NCBI GenBank assembly: GCA_903952135.1
Contig: CAJBER010000219.1
Span: 1-32,870 of the forward strand
Reading direction: 5' to 3'
From: an uncultured Algoriphagus sp.
GTDB lineage: Bacteria; Bacteroidota; Bacteroidia; Cytophagales; Cyclobacteriaceae
Length of the DNA stretch: 32,870 nt
The position numbers and the translations under genes are program-made. Under the pieces are notes generated by a model. It had not been told where the DNA came from. It saw nothing but the letters and a program-made list of their open reading frames with translations, and made no database searches. Shown in pieces: positions 15,884-23,473 of the stretch. How positions within the stretch are numbered: the first letter of the stretch is position 1; each line of letters starts with the position of its first letter.

Positions 15884-17254
15884 TCAGTTTCTGAGGTGAT
15901 TTTTTTCGATACGATCCAAATTACTTTGAAGTTCTTCTCTCCCAATCCACTTTCCTCGGATCACTACACCCACGGGCTTTTGGAGGGTTTTAAGATCAAG
16001 CAGCGGGTTTTGTTCCACAAGGACAAAATCGGCTTCAAAGCCTTCTTTAATTTGTCCCCAACTGTCTGTTACTCCCATGTACTGGGCAGGAACAAGCGCC
16101 CCTGTTTTTAAGATTTCAAGGTTGGACATTCCTGCTTCCGACATCAAGGCGATCTCGTGGTGGATTGAAAATCCTGGAACATTGAATACCTGCGGGGAGT
16201 CAGAGGCCATGATCATGGGCACGCCAGCGCGGTGCATTTCAAGAAACAACTTTCGGCGAAAAGCGAGGTAAGGAGCCACTACTTCTTTGTTCAGCATGCC
16301 TGCCCGTTCCAATTGCTTTTTGGTATTCACCCATTGTTGGATCTGCAAGCCTGGGAGGTATTTCATTTCTGGAGCCAGACGAAAGGTATCGGCCGGAATG
16401 TATCCAAAATACCGGTCAAACAGCGTGAGCGTAGGCGCCAAGTAAGTCCCTTGATCCAAGGTCTTCTGAATGAGTCCTGGGAGTTTGCTCCAGTCCACTT
16501 GAGAAGATAAATTCAGGTTAAATGGGCCAGAGGTAGCGGGGTCAATGGTAACCGTATTGGGAAGTAAACCTTCCATGTACCCATCCATGTGTTCGATGGA
16601 TTTAAAGCCATCTTCCAGGGCCTGATGAATCCCAACATCCAAAGGTACGTGTCCTCCAAATGGAATATTTTCTGCCTTGGCTGAAGTTGCGATTGCTTTC
16701 ATTTCATCCGAAAGCACTCCTGGATGGATCTTTAAGTGATCGTAGCCTTCTTGCTTTTGGGATTTGACCATCGCCGCACCCTGCGCTGGGTCTGTCACGG
16801 AATTGGCATTGAAGGAGGGGCCTGAAATGTAGGTTTTTGGTCCCATCAATTGCCCTGCATTCAATTTATCTCGAAGGGCAATGTGGCTCGGGTGTCCCAA
16901 CATGCTTCGAATCCGTACCACCCCATTGGCTAGGTAAAGCCACATGGATTCCTCTTGGAGTTGGGTATTGCCATCTGCAGCTACCGGCAAATGCGCATGA
17001 AATTCGGCAAGCCCAGGGAAAACATAACTACCCTTGCCCTCGACTTGGGTCACTTGCTGCCAGGCCGCGGGCAACTTTCCAGCAGGGACAATGGATTCAA
17101 TTTTGCCATTTTTGACCAAAAGGGTTTGGTCCTCTTGAATCTTTCCCGTTTCCAAAGAAACCACATGGACGGACGTGATGACTAGGTCTTGGCCAAAAGC
17201 AAGGAGCGAAAGAAGTCCAAAAAGAAGAGTCAGGGCAAGCGATTTGAATGTCAT
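15884..17254 (-). CDS. Secreted metal-dependent amidohydrolase
   Basis: A 456-residue amidohydrolase-superfamily protein. The start was moved to the ATG at 17254, which opens a clean signal peptide (MTFKSLALTLLFGLLSLLAFG); the track ORF adds 35 residues before it. Metal-site motifs appear in order: HxH in FPGLAEFHAHL, the lysine-containing HLKIHPG, histidines in FGGHVPLD and KSIEHMDGY, and aspartate in MIMASDSPQV. The C-terminal LLDLKTLQKPVGVVIRGKWI is the usual family ending. Relatives include imidazolonepropionase-like and prolidase-like enzymes that hydrolyse peptides or cyclic amides in the periplasm. The substrate cannot be assigned. It is followed after seven bases by galM, which need not be functionally related. 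Confidence 0.88.
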   Translation of the reverse strand: MTFKSLALTLLFGLLSLLAFGQDLVITSVHVVSLETGKIQEDQTLLVKNGKIESIVPAGKLPAAWQQVTQVEGKGSYVFPGLAEFHAHLPVAADGNTQLQEESMWLYLANGVVRIRSMLGHPSHIALRDKLNAGQLMGPKTYISGPSFNANSVTDPAQGAAMVKSQKQEGYDHLKIHPGVLSDEMKAIATSAKAENIPFGGHVPLDVGIHQALEDGFKSIEHMDGYMEGLLPNTVTIDPATSGPFNLNLSSQVDWSKLPGLIQKTLDQGTYLAPTLTLFDRYFGYIPADTFRLAPEMKYLPGLQIQQWVNTKKQLERAGMLNKEVVAPYLAFRRKLFLEMHRAGVPMIMASDSPQVFNVPGFSIHHEIALMSEAGMSNLEILKTGALVPAQYMGVTDSWGQIKEGFEADFVLVEQNPLLDLKTLQKPVGVVIRGKWIGREELQSNLDRIEKNHLRN

Positions 17255-17411
17255 AGGGGTATACTTCAGTTGATGTTTGAAGTTCGCTCCTTGTTTAACC
17301 AAATCCAATCCCATTGATGGAAAAAAGAGGATCATTTTGGTCAACGGTCCACAGTTCACGGCTGATGGGATTGAACTTCAACTCCAAGTTGCTTTTTATC
17401 GAGTGACTTTT

Positions 17412-17442
17412 CAAAAAAAAAGCTGGACGATTTTCCAGCTTT
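17412..17442 (-). terminator. Terminator of gntK-gnd
   Basis: AAAGCTGGA (17419-17427) pairs with TCCAGCTTT (17434-17442) around a six-base loop. On the minus strand it is followed by a run of nine T. It begins 15 bases past the gntK-gnd stop and isolates that gene from the amidohydrolase. Confidence 0.88.
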
Positions 17443-17457
17443 AGTGTAGTATGAAAT

Positions 17458-19359
17458 TTAAGAATTCGTCCATTGGGTGTGGTAAAACTTCCCGCTTGGA
17501 TCGTCCTTGCGCTGATACGTGTGCGCCCCAAAATAATCGCGCTGGGCCTGAATCACCGATGCTGAAGACTCGGCAGTAATTCGACCTAGCAGGTAGTTGA
17601 TCCCTGCACTCATCACCGGCAAAGCAAACCCATTGGTCACCCCCAAGCCCACCAATTCCGCCAAGGCCTTTCTTCCAGAAATCACCTGTTCTTTCACTCC
17701 CGGGATTTCAAAGAAGGCCACTTGATCTGCATAATTGGCTGAAATTCGCTCCATCAAACCGGATCGGATGATGCAGCCATTGGTCCAGATGCGGGCGATT
17801 TCATTGAAATTCAGTTCCCAGCCTTTGGTGTCTGATACGGTTTTCATCAATCGGAAGCCTACCTCATGATTGATGATTCGAGCCAAGGCATAGGCCTCTT
17901 TGATTTTGGGAAGCCAAGTTTCCAAAGAACCCTCCACCTTTTGAAATTCATGTTGGAAGGTTTTGGAAAATGCTACGCGCATCGCCTTTTCTCCAGACAC
18001 ACCACGCGCATTCACGGCCTCAGCCAATGGACTGTAGGGAATTCCGTACTCCAAGGCAGTGGTTAAGGACCAAGCTCCAGTCCCTTTTTGACCAGCCTGG
18101 TCCAAGATTTTATCGAGCAGCAATTCTCCCCCTTCTTTGAAAAGCAAAAGATCGGCAGTGATTTCCAGCAGGAAGGACTTCAACTCGCCTTTTCCCCAAT
18201 CCGAAAAAATAGCAGATACCTGAGCAGCCGAGCAGCCAAATCCAAAACGGAGGAAGTGAACCAACTCCGCCAAAACCTGCATCTCCCCGTACTCAATCGA
18301 GTTGTGGACCATTTTGATAAAGTGACCGGATCCTCCCGGACCAACGTAGGTCACGCAAGGCTTTCCATCCTTGTCTTTGGCAGAGATTCTGCCCAAGAAA
18401 TCGGCCACCATCGCATAACCTTCCGCATTTCCGCCAGGCATGATGGATGGTCCTTTGCGTGCCCCTTCTTCTCCGCCGGATACCCCCATGGGGAGGAAAT
18501 GCATGCCCACTTCTTTGAGGCGATTGACTCTTCGATCTGAATCGAGGTAGAAGGAATTGCCTCCATCGATCACCAAATCGTCTTTCTCCAAAATCGGAAT
18601 CAAGGCATCCAACTGGGCATCGATCGCAGCGCCCGCAGGAATCATCATCAAAATGCGACGCGGGGTAGCCAAGGAAGCCACAAAAGCTGCAAGGTCCTCA
18701 AATGCAGCCATTTGCGTGAACTCTGGATTTTCTAAGAGCACTTTTTGAGCGATACCCTCCTCCTTACCCGCCACAAATCGGTTGTAAAGAGATACGGAAA
18801 CCCCATTTTCTGCGAGGTTGAGTGCCAAGCTTTTGCCCATCACACCCATACCGATCACCCCCATGTTCATTTTCATGTCCTGCATTTTTAAATAGTGTAG
18901 TGAAACCTCCAACACTTCAGCTGGGGTTCCAGAAATAGCAACCAAATGGCCGACTCGTGGCTGCTCCCAAATGACAAGTTGGGAGTCCAAAAGTCCTGCC
19001 TTCATGTAGTGGTTTTGACGCGCAAGCATCCGTTGCCAGATCAGGTCTCGGTCACCAACCAGGTGGATCCAACGCAAACTTTCGCTCACCTGAAGCTGCT
19101 CCCGGTAGCCGTTTTTAAGTGCCGAACAGGCGAGTACTGCGCCCCCCTTTTCTTCCATCTCCAGCAACTTGGCCGCCAAGCTGGCTAACCAGGGTTGGCG
19201 ATCAGCATCCGTGAGTGGCTCTCCACTGCTCATTTTTTCAATGTTGGCAGGAGGATGAAAGTCATCGGCATCCAAAAAGGGGATTCCCAGTGCCTGAGAC
19301 AAGCCCAATCCTAGGGTAGTTTTCCCTGTACCTGAAACTCCGGTGACCACTACAAGCAT
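17458..19359 (-). CDS. gntK-gnd: Bifunctional gluconokinase / 6-phosphogluconate dehydrogenase fusion
   Basis: One uninterrupted ORF of 633 residues joins two enzymes. Residues 1-160 are a GntK-type gluconokinase: Walker A GVSGTGKTT, then DADDFHPPANIEKMSSGEPL and ACSALKNGYREQL. Residues about 164-633 are a full-length decarboxylating 6-phosphogluconate dehydrogenase: GVIGMGVMG nucleotide loop, GVSGGEEGARKGPSIMPGG, HNSIEYGEMQ, DQAGQKGTGAW and the ending AQRDYFGAHTYQR. Together they would turn gluconate into ribulose-5-phosphate. Four in-frame ATGs (18885, 18876, 18870, 18864) cluster at the junction and could also start a free Gnd of about 470 residues. The start at 19359 is preferred because MLVVVTG aligns with GntK and a -7 promoter element lies immediately upstream. 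Confidence 0.9.
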   Translation of the reverse strand: MLVVVTGVSGTGKTTLGLGLSQALGIPFLDADDFHPPANIEKMSSGEPLTDADRQPWLASLAAKLLEMEEKGGAVLACSALKNGYREQLQVSESLRWIHLVGDRDLIWQRMLARQNHYMKAGLLDSQLVIWEQPRVGHLVAISGTPAEVLEVSLHYLKMQDMKMNMGVIGMGVMGKSLALNLAENGVSVSLYNRFVAGKEEGIAQKVLLENPEFTQMAAFEDLAAFVASLATPRRILMMIPAGAAIDAQLDALIPILEKDDLVIDGGNSFYLDSDRRVNRLKEVGMHFLPMGVSGGEEGARKGPSIMPGGNAEGYAMVADFLGRISAKDKDGKPCVTYVGPGGSGHFIKMVHNSIEYGEMQVLAELVHFLRFGFGCSAAQVSAIFSDWGKGELKSFLLEITADLLLFKEGGELLLDKILDQAGQKGTGAWSLTTALEYGIPYSPLAEAVNARGVSGEKAMRVAFSKTFQHEFQKVEGSLETWLPKIKEAYALARIINHEVGFRLMKTVSDTKGWELNFNEIARIWTNGCIIRSGLMERISANYADQVAFFEIPGVKEQVISGRKALAELVGLGVTNGFALPVMSAGINYLLGRITAESSASVIQAQRDYFGAHTYQRKDDPSGKFYHTQWTNS

Positions 19360-19363
19360 GTGA

Positions 19364-19371
19364 CAAAGGTA
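19364..19371 (-). promoter_or_regulatory. -7 promoter element of gntK-gnd, near-leaderless
   Basis: The minus strand reads TACCTTTG, an exact TAnnTTTG match, ending four bases before the chosen ATG (19359). A TTG lies 22 bases further upstream (19396-19394), slightly beyond the usual spacing. The transcript would begin at or within a few bases of the ATG. Confidence 0.55.
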
Positions 19372-19533
19372 ACTTTTTGATTTCAACTCTGCACAATTTG
19401 GTAGCCCTAGGATTTCCATTTTTAGTAGGTGCCCAACCTAAATGAATGAAGTAGGCAAGAAAACCACTCTTCTATTCACAATTCCTTAATGCACTAATTT
19501 TGAGCTGGGTGATTTTTCCAAGAACTGAATCCC

Positions 19534-19541
19534 TACCTTTG
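19534..19541 (+). promoter_or_regulatory. -7 promoter element of the ABC-F gene
   Basis: TACCTTTG is an exact TAnnTTTG match 20 bases before the ABC-F ATG. The -33 region is T-rich but lacks a clear TTG at 19-21 bases. Confidence 0.5.
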
Positions 19542-19561
19542 CTGCTCAATTTCAAGTACTC

Positions 19562-21196
19562 ATGATTTCAGTAGACAATGTATCCGTCATTCACGGCGGC
19601 AGCCCCCTCTTCAGCAACATCACTTTCAACATCAACGAAAGTGATAAAATCGCCCTTATGGGTAAAAATGGAGCAGGAAAATCCACACTCCTTAAAATTA
19701 TTGCTGGGGTAAACAAGCCGAGTTCAGGTTCGGTTTCTGCCCCAAAAGGATATGTAGTTGCCTACCTCCCACAGCACCTGCTGACTGCAGACGACTGCAC
19801 GGTCATGGAAGAAGCCTCCAAGGCCTTCGCTTCCTACTTGAGCATGAAATCGGAAATTGACCAGATCAACGAGGAGCTGACCGTTCGTACCGATTACGAA
19901 TCCGAGGAGTACTACAAACTCATCGAGCGGGTATCCGAACTCAGTGAGAAATTCTATGCCATCGAGGAGATCAACTACGAGGCAGCCGTTGAAAAGGTAT
20001 TGCTAGGCCTTGGCTTCCTACGGGAAGATTTTACACGCTCCACCTCTGAATTTTCGGGAGGTTGGAGAATGCGTATTGAGCTCGCGAAGATTCTCTTGCA
20101 AAACCCAGACCTCATCCTTCTCGATGAGCCCACCAACCACCTGGATATCGAATCCATCCAATGGCTGGAAGACTTTTTGCTGACCAAAGCCAAAGCGGTG
20201 GTCGTGATTTCCCACGACCGGGCCTTTGTAGACAACATCACCTCCCGAACCATCGAGGTGACCATGGGACGCATTTACGATTACAAAGCGAAATACAGCC
20301 ACTACCTCGAGCTTCGCAAGGAGCGTCGAGAGCAGCAACAAAAACACTACGAGGAGCAGCAACGCTTCATCGCCGACACCACCCAGTTTATCGATCGCTT
20401 CAAAGGCACCTACTCCAAAACCCTGCAGGTGCAGTCCCGTGTGAAAATGCTGGAAAAACTGGATATCGTCGAAGTCGATGAAGTGGATACTTCTGCATTG
20501 AAGCTTCGATTCCCTCCCTCCCCACGATCCGGAAAATACCCGGTAATCGTGGAGGACATGAGCAAAAACTATGGGGACCATGTGGTATTTCACCAAGCAT
20601 CAATGACCATCGAGCAGGGGCAGAAAGTAGCCTTTGTCGGAAAAAATGGTGAGGGAAAATCCACGATGATCAAGGCCATCATGGGGCAGATTGATTTTAA
20701 GGGAAAGTGTGAATTGGGGCACAATGCCTTGATCGGCTACTTTGCTCAAAACCAAGCCTCCCTCCTCGACGAAACGCTGAGCATCTTCGAAACCATCGAT
20801 CAGCTAGCAGTGGGCGAGGTCAGAACAAAAATCAAGGATATCCTCGGAGCTTTTATGTTTAAGGGGGACGACATCAACAAAAAAGTGAAGGTGCTTTCAG
20901 GGGGTGAAAAAACCCGTTTGGCAATGATTAAACTCCTCTTGCAGCCGGTCAATTTTCTGATTCTCGATGAACCGACCAACCACTTAGATATGAAGACCAA
21001 GGACATCATCAAAGATGCGCTCAAGGCCTTTGACGGTACGCTCATCTTGGTTTCCCACGATAGAGACTTCTTGGATGGCTTGGCCAGCAAGGTCTTTGAA
21101 TTTGGCAACAAGCGGGTGCGCGAGCATTTTGAAGATATCAATGGGTTCTTGAGAAACAAGAAACTTGAAAACTTACGCGAAGTAGAGCGCAAGTAA
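19562..21196 (+). CDS. ABC-F family ATPase (ribosome-associated type)
   Basis: A 544-residue soluble protein with two ABC cassettes and no membrane segments, the hallmark of ABC-F. Cassette 1 has Walker A GKNGAGKST, signature FSGGWRMR and Walker B LILLDEPTNHLD. Cassette 2 has GKNGEGKST, LSGGEKTR and LILDEPTNHLD. The charged linker around ELRKERREQQQKHYEEQQ is the P-site tRNA-interacting region. ABC-F proteins act on the ribosome, in translation control or antibiotic protection. It is distinct from the ettA gene further right; which housekeeping subgroup (Uup-, YbiT- or YheS-like) cannot be settled by eye. No resistance-type leader is apparent. It ends at a bidirectional terminator shared with rny. 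Confidence 0.92.
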   Translation: MISVDNVSVIHGGSPLFSNITFNINESDKIALMGKNGAGKSTLLKIIAGVNKPSSGSVSAPKGYVVAYLPQHLLTADDCTVMEEASKAFASYLSMKSEIDQINEELTVRTDYESEEYYKLIERVSELSEKFYAIEEINYEAAVEKVLLGLGFLREDFTRSTSEFSGGWRMRIELAKILLQNPDLILLDEPTNHLDIESIQWLEDFLLTKAKAVVVISHDRAFVDNITSRTIEVTMGRIYDYKAKYSHYLELRKERREQQQKHYEEQQRFIADTTQFIDRFKGTYSKTLQVQSRVKMLEKLDIVEVDEVDTSALKLRFPPSPRSGKYPVIVEDMSKNYGDHVVFHQASMTIEQGQKVAFVGKNGEGKSTMIKAIMGQIDFKGKCELGHNALIGYFAQNQASLLDETLSIFETIDQLAVGEVRTKIKDILGAFMFKGDDINKKVKVLSGGEKTRLAMIKLLLQPVNFLILDEPTNHLDMKTKDIIKDALKAFDGTLILVSHDRDFLDGLASKVFEFGNKRVREHFEDINGFLRNKKLENLREVERK

Positions 21197-21214
21197 TCGG
21201 ATCCACAGACAACA

Positions 21215-21250
21215 TAAAAAATAGCAATTCTTTCGAATTGCTATTTTTGT
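21215..21250. terminator. Bidirectional terminator between ABC-F gene and rny
   Basis: AATAGCAATTC (21220-21230) and GAATTGCTATT (21235-21245) are perfect arms around a TTTC loop. The flanks give a T run on both strands (TTTTTG on plus, TTTTTTATG on minus). It lies between two convergent genes and can stop both. Confidence 0.92.
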
Positions 21251-21265
21251 TTGGGTGAGCTGGAC

Positions 21266-22834
21266 TTAGCGGGCGTAGTTCACGGCTCGCATTTCGCGAA
21301 TCACCGTCACCTTGATTTGTCCAGGGTACTGCATTTCCTTTTCGATCTTTTGGGAAATATCGAAGGAAAGTTGACCTGCCTTCTGATCATCCACATTGTC
21401 TGCATCAACTAGAATTCGCAACTCTCTACCTGCCTGCATGGCGAAGCATTTGTTGACTCCGTCAAAGTTCAAGGCGAGTTCCTCTAATTCTTTCAGACGC
21501 TTCACATAGCTATCCATGATCTCTCGACGGGCACCTGGACGTGATCCGGAGATCGCATCTGAAGCCTGTACAATAGGCGATATCATGGAAGTCATTTCGA
21601 TTTCATCGTGGTGAGCACCGATGGCATTGCAAATTTCTGGATGCTCCTTGTAGCGCTTGGCAAGTTCCATACCCAAGAGTGCGTGCGGCAATTCCTGCTC
21701 TTCAGGCCATACCTTACCGATATCGTGGAGTAAACCGGCGCGCTTAGCGAGCTTGGCATTGAGCCCCATCTCTGCAGCCATAGTGGCGGAGAGCTTGGCC
21801 ACTTCTCTGGAGTGCTGAAGCAGGTTCTGTCCATAAGACGAACGGAAACGCATACGGCCTACCATCTTGATCAATTCAGGGTGCAATCCATGAATTCCCA
21901 AGTCGATACAGGTACGCTCCCCGATCTCAACAATTTCCTCTTCGATGTTTTTCTCTGTCTTGGCCACAACCTCTTCGATACGTGCGGGGTGGATACGTCC
22001 ATCCTGTACCAAGCGGTGAAGGGAAAGGCGAGCAATCTCTCTTCGAACGGGATCAAAGCCAGAGATGATGATTGCTTCTGGAGTATCGTCTACGACGATT
22101 TCCACACCCGTAGCTGCTTCCAGCGCACGAATATTTCGACCTTCTCTTCCGATAATTTTTCCTTTGATGTCGTCGCTTTCAATATTGAATACGGACACAC
22201 AGTTTTCCACTGCATGCTCGGTAGCGGTACGTTGGATGGTATCCAAAACGATCTTCTTGGCCTGCTTGGTGGCGGTCAATTTAGCCTCGTCTAGAATGTC
22301 CTTTATTTGAGAGGAAGCCTTGCTTTGCGCCTCTTCGGTCAGCATGCTTACCAATTGCTCTCTCGCCTCTTCTCTGCTCAAGCCCGCAAGTTTTTCCAAG
22401 TCTGCAATGCGCTGATTGGTGACACGATCTAGCTCTTCTTTCTTCACTTGAACGGCATGCAATTGAGCCGTCAAGTTTTCTTTTTTGGAGTCGAGTTCAG
22501 CCTCTCTGCGCTTGACATTTTCTTGTTCCTTAGCCACCTGCTGCTGCAGTTGCTTCACCTTATTTTCGTTGGTGATGATGAAGTTTTTCTTGTTATTGGT
22601 TTCCTCATCAAATTCCGCCTTGAGCTTAAAGAACTTTTCTTTTGCCTCAAGCATGCGGTCTTTTTTGATGGTTTCCGCGGTCAATTCCGCTTCTCGGAGC
22701 ATGGATTTAATCTTCTCCTTGGTCTCCCCAACCTGTTTGTTTTGTTTATTTTTAAATAGGAAGCCTGAAATTACGGCTCCTCCTCCTAGCCCTGCAAGGG
22801 CCGCTAGGATGGAAAATAAAAGTACGTTTGCCAT
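21266..22834 (-). CDS. rny: Ribonuclease Y
   Basis: A 522-residue membrane-anchored endoribonuclease that starts mRNA decay. One N-terminal transmembrane helix (residues about 4-24, ending near GFLFKNK) is followed by a long coiled coil rich in K/E to about residue 190. Then comes a KH domain with [20 protein letters not shown] and an HD domain with [15 protein letters not shown] and AHHDEIE. The C-terminus [18 protein letters not shown] is characteristic, and the length matches the family. It follows zapA after 65 bases, as in many Bacteroidota. A shared transcript with zapA and pheT is plausible. Confidence 0.96.
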   Translation of the reverse strand: MANVLLFSILAALAGLGGGAVISGFLFKNKQNKQVGETKEKIKSMLREAELTAETIKKDRMLEAKEKFFKLKAEFDEETNNKKNFIITNENKVKQLQQQVAKEQENVKRREAELDSKKENLTAQLHAVQVKKEELDRVTNQRIADLEKLAGLSREEAREQLVSMLTEEAQSKASSQIKDILDEAKLTATKQAKKIVLDTIQRTATEHAVENCVSVFNIESDDIKGKIIGREGRNIRALEAATGVEIVVDDTPEAIIISGFDPVRREIARLSLHRLVQDGRIHPARIEEVVAKTEKNIEEEIVEIGERTCIDLGIHGLHPELIKMVGRMRFRSSYGQNLLQHSREVAKLSATMAAEMGLNAKLAKRAGLLHDIGKVWPEEQELPHALLGMELAKRYKEHPEICNAIGAHHDEIEMTSMISPIVQASDAISGSRPGARREIMDSYVKRLKELEELALNFDGVNKCFAMQAGRELRILVDADNVDDQKAGQLSFDISQKIEKEMQYPGQIKVTVIREMRAVNYAR

Positions 22835-22899
22835 AGTAGTGAATATATATAAGGTTCACCTACCGGCTCCAGAATCATCAAAATGAAAGGGACTTACTC

Positions 22900-23184
22900 C
22901 TAAACAGCCTTGGCAAGCAAGGAGGAAATATGGACAAGACTGCGCTCTATTTGCTCGCTGTCTTCCGCATTTCCAGCATTGGTCTCAAGGGATTCCACCA
23001 TGCAATCAAAGGCCACCATGGCCAATAGATCGGTGGAATCATCCAAGCCAAACTCGGATTTATACTTTCTTAACTTCTCATTGATCACTCGTCCTGCATG
23101 GCGGATTTTGGCCTCATCTTCGGGCTTTACGCGCATGGGATATTCCCTGTCTCCGATTTTTACTTTTATGGCTAATGTTTCCAT
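22900..23184 (-). CDS. zapA: Cell division protein ZapA
   Basis: A 94-residue protein matching ZapA, which bundles FtsZ filaments at the division site. The N-terminal VKIGDREYPMRVKPEDEAKIRHAGRVIN gives the beta-hairpin plus helix of the family, and the C-terminal half is helical for tetramer formation. It begins one base after the stop of the coiled-coil ORF, so translation is probably coupled, and rny follows after 65 bases. Confidence 0.9.
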   Translation of the reverse strand: METLAIKVKIGDREYPMRVKPEDEAKIRHAGRVINEKLRKYKSEFGLDDSTDLLAMVAFDCMVESLETNAGNAEDSEQIERSLVHISSLLAKAV

Positions 23185-23185
23185 G

Positions 23186-23470
23186 TTATTCGGATAGGTG
23201 GGTAATCAACTGATCGATTTCTTGTATATAGGAATTGATTAAGTCACTCATTTCGACGGTATCCTCAGGGCTTACCGGTCGGTTGTCCACAATGTTACTA
23301 ATTTTAATCTTATTTTTAAAATGGTCGAGGGCGACTTCCTTCTCTTGCACCTGGGCTTCAAGCTCTGCCAAACGGGCATTTAAGCGCTCATTTTCAGCAG
23401 TCAAGGCTTCTACCTTTTTACTTACCTGTACAGAAAGTTTTTCAAGTTTTTGTAATTCCTCGTGAATCAT
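23186..23470 (-). CDS. Small coiled-coil protein between pheT and zapA
   Basis: A 94-residue protein I do not recognise as a named family. Residues about 5-55 form a strong heptad-type coiled coil (LEKLSVQVSKKVEALTAENE and following). The acidic C-terminal part (PEDTVEMSDLINSYIQEIDQ) looks like a second amphipathic helix. It has no signal or membrane segment. It starts three bases after pheT and ends one base before zapA, a packing that argues for coupled expression. Size and architecture recall ZapB, the coiled-coil partner of ZapA in E. coli, but sequence relatedness is not claimed. Confidence 0.85.
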   Translation of the reverse strand: MIHEELQKLEKLSVQVSKKVEALTAENERLNARLAELEAQVQEKEVALDHFKNKIKISNIVDNRPVSPEDTVEMSDLINSYIQEIDQLITHLSE

Positions 23471-23473
23471 AAC

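Noticed and set aside
20018-20596. 192-residue ORF on the minus strand
   Set aside because: It lies entirely antisense to the ABC-F gene, whose frame carries all Walker and signature motifs. The antisense translation is low in recognisable structure, so it is a shadow.
19562-21196. ABC-F gene as an antibiotic-resistance (ARE) factor
   Set aside because: It has no attenuator-type leader or resistance neighbours, and its arrangement is that of a housekeeping ABC-F gene, so no resistance claim is made.
22485-22886. 133-residue and other plus-strand ORFs over rny
   Set aside because: They mirror the K/E-rich coiled coil of RNase Y, which reads as F/L/S-rich sequence in antisense. They look membrane-like only because of that.
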